The notes below the pieces were generated by a model. The model worked only from the letters and a program-made list of their open reading frames with translations. It had not been told where the DNA came from and did no database searches. From positions 1 through 26,461 of the forward strand of contig CAKQCV010000034.1 of NCBI GenBank assembly GCA_934217675.1: 26,461 nucleotides of DNA, in the 5' to 3' direction. Positions 17,200 to 24,645 of this stretch are shown piece by piece. This DNA is from an uncultured Prevotella sp. (lineage in GTDB: Bacteria > Bacteroidota > Bacteroidia > Bacteroidales > Bacteroidaceae). Positions within the stretch are counted from its first letter, which is position 1, and every line of letters begins with the position of its first letter. The position numbers and the translations under genes were made by a program.

Positions 17200-17593
17200 A
17201 ATTTGTTGTTGTTATGTTTTTTCATTAATATATCCAAAAGTATAACGATTCAGCATCATCAATGTATCTTTAAAAACAATAAAAGTACACTCTTTATTAA
17301 AAACAATAAATGGACCTACTCACGTAGCCCCATTCATTATATCTTCCTGAAATCTTTTACCTATTAACTACTACCTATCAAGATATTGCAAACTAAATTT
17401 TCTAATTTAAATTATCCTTTTCCAATCAATACCAAACTAACAATACCTATTAAGAATAAAGTCAAACTAATTCCTATTACCTTAAACAAAATCTATACAT
17501 AATCCTATTGAAAAAAAAGCAGTATCTTTTTAAATTATTTTTTTGCTACATTAATATTATATCAGCTAAATCATTTTTCTTTATTTTATCACT
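17200..17593. other. 394-base AT-rich spacer between GH43 and GH35
   Basis: The left third holds the GH43 promoter and operator (17235-17298). A 14-base direct repeat TTAAAAACAATAAA occurs at 17270-17283 and 17297-17310, overlapping the operator. The remainder (17320-17590) is very AT-rich with no open frame, hairpin terminator or recognisable RNA. No terminator is visible for the GH35 gene that ends at 17594. Confidence 0.6.
17235..17298 (-). promoter_or_regulatory. GH43 promoter with paired operator half-sites
   Basis: On the minus strand the -7 box TACTTTTG occupies 17242-17235, 36 bases before the ATG. Half-site one, AATAAAGAGTGTAC (17298-17285), starts exactly 56 bases upstream of the box and matches the GH35 half-site AATGAATATTGTAC at 11 of 14 positions. 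The second half-site position, 35 bases upstream (17277-17263, GTTTTTAAAGATACA), keeps only the central TAA and the AC near the end, so it is the weakest of the four sites. Confidence 0.5.
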
Positions 17594-19936
17594 TTAATAG
17601 ATGAAGACCTTGAAGTTTGCCATGCTTCCCGGAGCACTTTGCTCCATTCGTGGAAGATAGTCAAGAGCTTTCACCGTTTGCTCTGAGCCAAGGTCTATGA
17701 CTATCAGATGTGGAAAGTCGGAAACCTTCTCCGTCTGCCAATATGTAGACTCTTGCAGGTCGAACGCCTTGTCGCCTGTGTGGTTTCCAAGTTCATTCTC
17801 GCTATCGGCATATTTCACCTGCCATTGCTCTCTACCTATTCGCTTACCGTCTTCGCCTTGCAAATACAACTCTGCTATTGCAAGTGGCTCACCATCGTGG
17901 GTACTCATACACTGCAGTGCGAGATAACGCCCTTTTACGGCTTTGCCAAAATCTATTGTCTGCCATCCGCCACCAACTTTTGTTGTGCCCTGCACCACAG
18001 GAGTGGCAGAGTTAAGGTCTGGCTTGTCACCTATATTATTGTGCTTGTTACTTTTCTCCAGTTGCAGTTTGTCGAGTTCCGGCTTGTTCTGTCCCCATAC
18101 TACCGGAGTTTTTGTACCTACAACATCAAGCACCACAATCTCGTTCTTCCCCTTTTTGAGCCAGCAGCCAGGGCAGTAGAGCGTTTGCTGCGGACCTACA
18201 GACCAAAAGCGTCCGAGGGCATGACCATTTACATAAACCTGTCCCTTGCCCCATTTCTCCATATCAAGGAATGTGTCTCCTACCTTAGAAAGTGAAAAAG
18301 TTCCCTTGTAATATCCAATTCCCTGTGGAGTCATGTCGGGAGTCCATATATCATTACGTGATGTGCTCATTGCCTTCACTGCCGTAGCATAATCGTCAGG
18401 TATGGATTGCATGCGCCAATCTTTCAGATTCCATGTCACTTCATCACCATCGATATTGGCTGAAATGGTTACATCACCGAGCAATCCCTTGTAGTCTTTT
18501 ATCGCCCTTCCAAAGTTTATCCTTCCCATTCCTTCCACGAGGATGGTGAGGGTTTGTCCCTTTACCGTTGCCGGCATAACAAGCGACCGTTCGTTCTTCA
18601 CGCGGTCAATCTTGCCAATATACTTGCCATCGATAAATACCTGCACGAAATCATGTCCGGTAACTGTCAGCATGCTTCCGCCATCTATCTCTGGCAGAGT
18701 GGTATTGTATATCATTGAACCCCAGCCCATGTTCATGTCCTCAAACGATAGAGGCTTGCTGCTCACTGTTGTGCTGTCGGCACCGCAGTATATCGGAGCG
18801 GCGAAAGAGAGTTTGAACTCGGGTATTGTTATCAATGGCATTGGAGCCTTCGGTACATCAGGCAGTTTAGTGCCAGAATACTTCTGCAATGTATTGCGAA
18901 GTAACCAATATTTCTCCGTTGCCTGCCCATATTCGCTAATAGGAGCATCATAATCGTATGATGTCACATCTGGTGCGAATCCTGGCGAGTTAGCTCCAGC
19001 CCAATGTCCGAAGCTTGTTCCTCCATGAGTCATATAAAGCGAGAATGATATCCCTTTTGAGAGCATCTCGTCTATACCTTCAACCATATCTTTTGCAGGG
19101 CGTGTTTCGTGGCGTGCGCCCCATTTGTCGAACCATCCGCTCCAAAACTCCGAGCACATCAGCGGTGCATCAGGACGAAGTTCCCTAAGGCGGCGGAACT
19201 GGTTGTCGATATTGGCTCCAGTTCCGAAATTCATTGTCCAAACAAGATCATCAAGACCGTTCTTCTCAAAATTTGAATTCCAGTCGCACTGGAAGAGCGT
19301 AACATCTCCCCAACATTTGCGAAGAGTATCTCTTATCTGGCTAATATACTCCTTGTTTTCACCGTAGCTGCCATATTCGTTCTCAACCTGAACCATTATC
19401 ACTGGTCCACCGTTTTTTATTGAAAGTGGTGCCAACTGTTTTGCCACTTCTTTTTCAAAGCGCACCACCCTATCCATGAAATAGGGATCTTGTTCGCGCA
19501 ATCTTATATCCTTCTTCTTCAGTAGCCACCAAGGCAGACCGCCCATTTCCCATTCTGCACATACGTATGGACCTGGACGCACGATTACATACATGCCGTT
19601 TTTTTGTGCAAGTCTACAGAATGCAGCAACATCGTTCTGACCAGTAAAGTCAAACTTGTTTTCCTGTGGTTCATGTATATTCCAAAACACGTACAAGCAG
19701 ATTGTGTTCATTCCAAGTGCTTTGCACATCTTTATACGATGTTCCCAATATTGTTTAGGAATACGTGGATAATGCAATTCGGCAGCCTTCACAACGAAAG
19801 GTTTTCCGTCAAGAAAGAATGTTTTGTTGCCTGCTTTAAAAGTTCCGCCTCTTTTTGCTGCAGTAAGTGTTACTGGCATTGCCATAAGCATTATAGCTGA
19901 AGCTATTATTATAAGAGGTTTTACAATTCGTGTCAT
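17594..19936 (-). CDS. Beta-galactosidase, glycoside hydrolase family 35, 780 residues
   Basis: Cleaves terminal beta-galactose from oligosaccharides by a retaining mechanism. A signal sequence (to about residue 27, TLTAA) exports it to the periplasm or beyond. GH35 marks: FFLDGKPFVVKAAELHYPRIP (40-60), YVFWNIHEP, RPGPYVCAEWEMGGLPWWL (120-138), the acid/base Glu in VQVENEYGSYG (E187), the nucleophile in CSEFWSGWFDKWG (E263) and YMTHGGTSFGHWAGAN. The barrel is followed by the beta-galactosidase jelly-roll (GIGYYKGTF...GQVYVNGHALGRFW) and a C-terminal F5/8-type discoidin-like module (about 650-780: GGWQTIDFGKAVKGRYLALQ, IAELYLQG, LIVIDLGSEQTVKALDYLPR), which probably binds sugar. It sits downstream of the HTCS gene on the same strand, but 223 bases separate them and it has its own promoter with the shared operator. 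Confidence 0.95.
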   Translation of the reverse strand: MTRIVKPLIIIASAIMLMAMPVTLTAAKRGGTFKAGNKTFFLDGKPFVVKAAELHYPRIPKQYWEHRIKMCKALGMNTICLYVFWNIHEPQENKFDFTGQNDVAAFCRLAQKNGMYVIVRPGPYVCAEWEMGGLPWWLLKKKDIRLREQDPYFMDRVVRFEKEVAKQLAPLSIKNGGPVIMVQVENEYGSYGENKEYISQIRDTLRKCWGDVTLFQCDWNSNFEKNGLDDLVWTMNFGTGANIDNQFRRLRELRPDAPLMCSEFWSGWFDKWGARHETRPAKDMVEGIDEMLSKGISFSLYMTHGGTSFGHWAGANSPGFAPDVTSYDYDAPISEYGQATEKYWLLRNTLQKYSGTKLPDVPKAPMPLITIPEFKLSFAAPIYCGADSTTVSSKPLSFEDMNMGWGSMIYNTTLPEIDGGSMLTVTGHDFVQVFIDGKYIGKIDRVKNERSLVMPATVKGQTLTILVEGMGRINFGRAIKDYKGLLGDVTISANIDGDEVTWNLKDWRMQSIPDDYATAVKAMSTSRNDIWTPDMTPQGIGYYKGTFSLSKVGDTFLDMEKWGKGQVYVNGHALGRFWSVGPQQTLYCPGCWLKKGKNEIVVLDVVGTKTPVVWGQNKPELDKLQLEKSNKHNNIGDKPDLNSATPVVQGTTKVGGGWQTIDFGKAVKGRYLALQCMSTHDGEPLAIAELYLQGEDGKRIGREQWQVKYADSENELGNHTGDKAFDLQESTYWQTEKVSDFPHLIVIDLGSEQTVKALDYLPRMEQSAPGSMANFKVFIY

Positions 19937-19961
19937 AGGTTTATCTTTTTTGTTTTCGCTG

Positions 19962-20025
19962 CAAAGATATTATGTATAAAAAAAAGCAAGGTTCTATTAT
20001 TGTTATTCTATGTACAATATTCATT
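19962..20025 (-). promoter_or_regulatory. GH35 promoter with paired operator half-sites
   Basis: On the minus strand TATCTTTGC (19969-19961) is a full -7 match, 26 bases before the ATG. The half-sites AATGAATATTGTAC (20025-20012) and AACAATAATAGAACC (20004-19990) start exactly 56 and 35 bases upstream, 21 bp apart, as in the GH97 promoter, with which the second half-site shares AACAATAA. No TTTG stands at the normal -33 spacing. Confidence 0.6.
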
Positions 20026-20159
20026 ATTTGACTTTTGTGTATCTATTTGTGACTAATATTGCTTTTTATGCATACTTTTTTACATAAAAAAATACCGTCT
20101 TCTATTTGTATATAGCAATTATACAGTCAGAATGACTTAATACAGAACATATAACAAAT

Positions 20160-23100
20160 CTACTCTTCTGCAATTATATTCTTTTCGACATACTCTCTTA
20201 CTAACATTCCAAATTCTTTCTTGAAACATTGCGAGAAATATCTCGGTGTGCTGAAGCCGACACGATACGACAATTCACTGATTCTGATGGTTGGTTCTGA
20301 GCGCAATATGCGGCATGCCTCTTTCAGACGGATACTCGTAATGAAACTTGTTATATTCTGTCCGGTTATGGCACGCAACTTGTTGTAGAGCGATGAACTG
20401 CTTATAAACAAGTCTGCAGCAAGTTCTTCTCTTCCGTAGTCACTGTCTGTAATATGTTCTTTTATCTTGCTGATAACACTTTCAAGAAATACCTTGTCAG
20501 GGTTGCTATAATGCTGTTCGTCAACTTTATATTCTGTTTGCGCTTCAAACTTCTTTCGAACTCTCTCTCGGTTTCCTATAATATTGTTTATTCTTACCAA
20601 CAGTTCCGATAGGTTAAACGGCTTTGTTATATATTCGTCAGCTCCAACTTTATATCCCTCGTTGCGGTCTTCATCACTTGTCTTTGCCGTGAGCATGATT
20701 ACCGGCAGTTGTGAATAGTCATCATTGCTCTTAATCCACTTTGTCAGTTCTATGCCATTCATAACGGGCATCATAACATCTGTAACAACCACGTCAAGAG
20801 CAGTCTTCTCTATTATGCGTTGTGCTTTCTCTCCGTTCACGGCTGTTTTCACATTGAAATGCCCTGAAAGGATATTCTTCATAAGAGTGAGCAGCTCTGT
20901 ATTGTCTTCTACCACGAGTACAGTATAATCTTTTTCAGATTTGTTTTCCTCTTTCTCTGTAGCCGTTTCAAGGGCTGATTCATCCATCGGCTCCGAAAAT
21001 CTTGCTGAAATAACAGGCATGACAGGATTCTTCAGTATCTCATCTTCTGAATAGCTGTCTTTGTTCACAGGGAATGTTATAATGAATGTTGTACCTTCGC
21101 CCTCCACACTGTGGCATACGATTTTGCCATGGTGCAGTTTCACGAGGTCGTTTACTAGCGACAATCCTATACCTGTGCCCATAACGCTCATCTGCCGATA
21201 ATCACCATCAAGGAATCTGTTGTAAAGATGTTTTAGCTTATCTTTAGACATACCAATGCCTGTATCACTAACTTTTATCTCTGCAACATCATCCGAGATA
21301 GCCACACCAACAAGAACCTCGCCACCAGGTTTTGAATATTTCACGGCATTGCTCAACAGGTTATAGAGTATTTTCTCCACCTTGTCGCTGTCGAACCATG
21401 CTTTCTTGCCCATACACGAGATATCATGATTGAACGTAAGTTCTTTTTGCGAGAATATTGGAACAAGACTCATGCAGGTTTCTTTGCAGAAGTCGCCAAG
21501 ATATCCCTCACCAATCTGCAACTTCAATTTTCCAGCCTGTGCTTTTCTCACTTCAAGAATTTGGCGCAGCATGCGTGTCAACCGGTTGATATTGTTGTGT
21601 ATAAGCGATACATGAGTTTTCATATCGGGATGGTCATGACCTATACTGTCGGCAGATGCCGAAATGACGGTGAGCGGAGTGAGCAGTTCGTGGGTAATAT
21701 TTGTAAATATAACCTGCATCTGCAAACGGTTCTTTGTGCGCAGCCGCTCGCGATACCACAGTATAGACAAATATACTCCACCTATTAATATAAGTATATA
21801 CAGAATGTATGCTCCCCATGAAGCATACCAAGGTGGGAGCACACGGATATCTATTGAATAAGGCATTTCTACCCAGCGCCCATAGCTGTCGGCTGCTTTT
21901 ATTCGCAGTTTATATCTGCCAGACGGTATATTTTCGAACGTTGCCTGACGCAAGTCTGCATCCACATAGTGCCAGTCATTGTCATATCCTTCAAGTTTAT
22001 AGGCATATTTGCATGCTGAAACATTAACATAACTCAGCAAAGCGAACTCTACCGAGAACTTGTTTACTGATGCTGGAATTGTTATTTTCTTTAAATATTG
22101 CGGTGTATACTTGCCAAGTTTGCGACGTATTATAGAATCGAGCTCGGCATAGCGTTTGTCGTCGATGATTAGGTCAGTAACTATTATGTTCTTTACCGGA
22201 CTCATTTCTGTTCCGTTCACAAGCCTGGTATTGAACGCTATAAGATTCTTTCCCGAACCGAAATATATATCATCACCATTTTTTTGACAGGAATTGGTCA
22301 TAAACGAAATCTTGCCCAATCCGTTTTCATTTGTATATGTGGCATATTTTGCTTTGCCTTTCCCATTATAAGTCAGACAGACAAGGGCATTATCGGTGGT
22401 AAGCCACAGGCGATGAAGATTGTCCTCCAAGATAGAGAATATCCTCTCTATGTCCCAATGCAGTTCGTCGTTGAAGTTATTAAATACTCCATTCTCAAAC
22501 AAGAATAGTCCGCCACTGTTTGATATTGCCCACAATCTGTGTCGTGAGTCCTCTTTGCAGTATATAGCATCATTAACAGAATAATTGTGGTTTGCCGGAC
22601 AGAAATATGTATATTTCAACGAGCGAGGATTATTAAAATTGCCGGCAATGCGAATAATACCTTTATTCTCTGTAGCCACCCAAATGTTGCCCTTATGGTC
22701 TTCGCTGATTCCTACAACATCAACATCACCGCATATAGTGTAGCTTTTGCCTGAAGGCAACATATAGCTAAGATGATGGCGCTCACCAATAAACATAACT
22801 CCGTTTCTTGCATACATGAGAGCTTTTACAAAGTTATCTTTCACATAAGTGCAGTTTCCTGTATTCTTCACTTCTGCTTTTCCATCTTTCACTATAATTA
22901 TTCCATGCCCATTATTGGCAAGCCACAGTTCTCTGCCACCACGGTTTACTATTGACGAGACATGGGTGTTGAGTACGTCGTATGGAAGATTAGACAATGA
23001 CGGTATTTGAGAGTTGATTGCCACGCTACCTGTCTGACGGTTATAAGTGGCAAGTCCTGCGGGTGCCAATGACAGAAAAAAATTATTTCCGTCGGCAGAA

Positions 23101-24242
23101 TAGATTGACTTCACTCTATTGCACAGATTATCGGCTGAGATTACAGGCAACAGACTAAATAGTGAAGCTTTTGTATTGATATGATACAGTCCGTTGTTTA
23201 TACACTGTACCCATATATTTCCACGTCCATCGCTACATATATCAGTAACGTTTTCAATATCATATTTGTTGAAGTTTCCTATTTCATTATAATATGAGAA
23301 ACCTTTACTTATATCATTACAGTCTATTACTCCTATGCCATAGCGTGAACATGTCCATACGGTATTTGTCACAGGATCATATACAAGCTTGTAGTTTATC
23401 AAGTTTTCTTTACTTCCACCATACAGGCTTATAATGCCAGGATTCTTCTGATTACGTGGATTAGTGGCACATTTTATGCCATCGCCCCATGTGCTTATCC
23501 ACAGTCTTCCTTCATTGTCAAGCATAAGATTGAATGCGCCTTTATTGTTGACACCATCATTATCACCTATTTTATATCTATACATCACGTGGTTTTTCCT
23601 ATCCAACCGGTAATAGCCATCATTCCATGTTCCGATGTATATGAAACCGCTCTTGTCCTCGGCAAACGACTTTACATTGACAACACCAAGCGGATGCCTC
23701 CTCCCGTCTGGTTCCACCACTGTTGTATTCTTGCCGGTATAGGAATAAAAACATTTCTTTGCAGAGTTGCATACTGTAAGTCCATGGTCTGTTCCAATCC
23801 AAACAATGCCGTCTTTTGATGTAAACAGCGAGTATATCTCTCTTTGGTCATCACCTTTCAAATGGAAAGGCACAAAGCGTCCGTTTTTCTTGTCCATGCA
23901 TACGAGTCCGTTTTTTGTCCCTATCCATAAACAGTTGTTATTGTCCTCAGTCATCGATAGCACCTGATTGTTTGGCAATATATTCGGTGACTGTGCATCG
24001 CTGCGGTAAGTATTAAAGCGGTAACCGTCATACGACTTTACGCCTGAATTAGTGCCAAGCCATACTAATCCTTGCTTATCTATAAGCATACATTTCTGCT
24101 CTATCGAAGCTGACGGATATACAGCATTTAGTACTCTTATATTATAAGGTATAGAACAAATTTGCAAACGAAATGCAAATATTACAATTAACAATAGTAA
24201 AGTTTCTCTTGTTATTCTCACTGCTTTATTGCTTGTTTCCAT
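20160..24242 (-). CDS. Hybrid two-component system sensor-regulator (HTCS), 1360 residues
   Basis: One-protein sensor and transcription factor, inner membrane, periplasmic sensing of an oligosaccharide. Order: N-terminal membrane helix (about 13-31); about a dozen Reg_prop blades forming two propellers (motifs GLVWLGTNSGVKSYDG, CLWIGTKNGL, IVWIGTDHGL, GNIWVATENKGI, HRLWLTTDNAL; about 32-715); a Y_Y_Y domain (KLEGYDNDWHYVD...); a second membrane helix (about 809-830); a HisKA domain with phospho-His H851 in ITHELLTPL; a HATPase domain with NLLSNAVKYS, DTGIGM and GTGIGLSLV; a receiver with acidic pair E1112/D1113, phospho-Asp D1155 in VVTDVMMP and K1207 in TKPF; and an AraC-type HTH (about 1255-1355, LYNKLRAITGQ, ISELSYRVGFSTPRYFSQCFKKEFG). 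All key residues are intact. It lies inside the CAZyme cluster it most likely controls. Confidence 0.96.
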   Translation of the reverse strand: METSNKAVRITRETLLLLIVIFAFRLQICSIPYNIRVLNAVYPSASIEQKCMLIDKQGLVWLGTNSGVKSYDGYRFNTYRSDAQSPNILPNNQVLSMTEDNNNCLWIGTKNGLVCMDKKNGRFVPFHLKGDDQREIYSLFTSKDGIVWIGTDHGLTVCNSAKKCFYSYTGKNTTVVEPDGRRHPLGVVNVKSFAEDKSGFIYIGTWNDGYYRLDRKNHVMYRYKIGDNDGVNNKGAFNLMLDNEGRLWISTWGDGIKCATNPRNQKNPGIISLYGGSKENLINYKLVYDPVTNTVWTCSRYGIGVIDCNDISKGFSYYNEIGNFNKYDIENVTDICSDGRGNIWVQCINNGLYHINTKASLFSLLPVISADNLCNRVKSIYSADGNNFFLSLAPAGLATYNRQTGSVAINSQIPSLSNLPYDVLNTHVSSIVNRGGRELWLANNGHGIIIVKDGKAEVKNTGNCTYVKDNFVKALMYARNGVMFIGERHHLSYMLPSGKSYTICGDVDVVGISEDHKGNIWVATENKGIIRIAGNFNNPRSLKYTYFCPANHNYSVNDAIYCKEDSRHRLWAISNSGGLFLFENGVFNNFNDELHWDIERIFSILEDNLHRLWLTTDNALVCLTYNGKGKAKYATYTNENGLGKISFMTNSCQKNGDDIYFGSGKNLIAFNTRLVNGTEMSPVKNIIVTDLIIDDKRYAELDSIIRRKLGKYTPQYLKKITIPASVNKFSVEFALLSYVNVSACKYAYKLEGYDNDWHYVDADLRQATFENIPSGRYKLRIKAADSYGRWVEMPYSIDIRVLPPWYASWGAYILYILILIGGVYLSILWYRERLRTKNRLQMQVIFTNITHELLTPLTVISASADSIGHDHPDMKTHVSLIHNNINRLTRMLRQILEVRKAQAGKLKLQIGEGYLGDFCKETCMSLVPIFSQKELTFNHDISCMGKKAWFDSDKVEKILYNLLSNAVKYSKPGGEVLVGVAISDDVAEIKVSDTGIGMSKDKLKHLYNRFLDGDYRQMSVMGTGIGLSLVNDLVKLHHGKIVCHSVEGEGTTFIITFPVNKDSYSEDEILKNPVMPVISARFSEPMDESALETATEKEENKSEKDYTVLVVEDNTELLTLMKNILSGHFNVKTAVNGEKAQRIIEKTALDVVVTDVMMPVMNGIELTKWIKSNDDYSQLPVIMLTAKTSDEDRNEGYKVGADEYITKPFNLSELLVRINNIIGNRERVRKKFEAQTEYKVDEQHYSNPDKVFLESVISKIKEHITDSDYGREELAADLFISSSSLYNKLRAITGQNITSFITSIRLKEACRILRSEPTIRISELSYRVGFSTPRYFSQCFKKEFGMLVREYVEKNIIAEE

Positions 24243-24264
24243 AGGATAAACATGTTTTCAAATG

Positions 24265-24295
24265 CAAAATTAATAATTTTTTCATATAAGTCAAA
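24265..24295 (-). promoter_or_regulatory. Canonical promoter of the HTCS gene
   Basis: On the minus strand TTTG (24295-24292), a 19-base spacer and TAATTTTG (24272-24265) match both promoter boxes, 22 bases before the ATG at 24242. The sequence 56 and 35 bases upstream of the -7 box does not fit the operator seen before the enzyme genes, so the regulator is probably expressed at a constant level. Confidence 0.75.
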
Positions 24296-24439
24296 TATTT
24301 TTCTTACATGTTTAACGCTCTTGCTGTTCTACTTTGTATTTCATATCATGTTTTTTCTTAATACAGAAAAGCGGAAAGAGTATAATTAACATCAAAATAC
24401 TTAGTTTTTACATTCAATATCAATTGTTTTTATCAAAAT

Positions 24440-24503
24440 AATGATAACTGCACATTTAATAATATTAATTCAACACAGCAGGGAAATGCAATTAGTAATT
24501 TTG
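24440..24503 (+). promoter_or_regulatory. Heparinase-like gene promoter with paired operator half-sites
   Basis: The -7 box TAATTTTG lies at 24496-24503. Half-sites AATGATAACTGCAC (24440-24453) and AATATTAATTCAACA (24461-24475) start 56 and 35 bases upstream, 21 bp apart. The first matches the GH35 half-site at 10 of 14 positions. The predicted start near 24508 gives a leader of about 138 bases. Confidence 0.5.
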
Positions 24504-24578
24504 TAAGCAACAAAGGAGATTTGATAATAAAAAGGTGTTATTTGATTTTAACTAACTATTAGCCAATTACTCATTAGT

Positions 24579-24628
24579 AAAGAGCACATCATTGTTGTTT
24601 ATACTTTATGTGCTCTTTTATTTTTGAA
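24579..24628 (+). terminator. Terminator-like hairpin in the leader of the heparinase-like gene
   Basis: AAAGAGCACA (24579-24588) pairs perfectly with TGTGCTCTTT (24609-24618) around a 20-base loop and is followed by TATTTTTG. It has the look of an intrinsic terminator but lies 27 bases before the start codon and about 70 bases after the predicted transcription start, with no gene in between. It could be an attenuator, the end of a short RNA, or an mRNA-stabilising 5' hairpin. Confidence 0.65.
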
Positions 24629-24645
24629 AAACTTGAAATCAATAT

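Larger units (their letters stand above)
24243..24645. other. 403-base divergent control region HTCS/heparinase-like gene
   Basis: Contains the canonical minus-strand HTCS promoter (24265-24295), the candidate operator and promoter of the heparinase-like gene (24440-24503), a leader of about 140 bases and a terminator-like hairpin just before the start codon. The stretch 24300-24440 shows nothing further. Short frames such as TTG at 24521 (13 codons) have no proper ribosome-binding spacing, so no leader peptide is called. Confidence 0.7.

Noticed and set aside
17270..17310. Direct repeat TTAAAAACAATAAA before GH43 read as the operator
   Set aside because: It includes AACAATAA but on the opposite strand relative to the gene and with a 27-bp period; the co-oriented half-site at 17298-17285 fits the exact 56-base spacing better.
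24521..24562. 13-codon leader peptide (TTG start) before the heparinase-like gene
   Set aside because: The AGGAG motif is only two bases from the TTG, the start is non-ATG, and the peptide shows no regulatory codon run.
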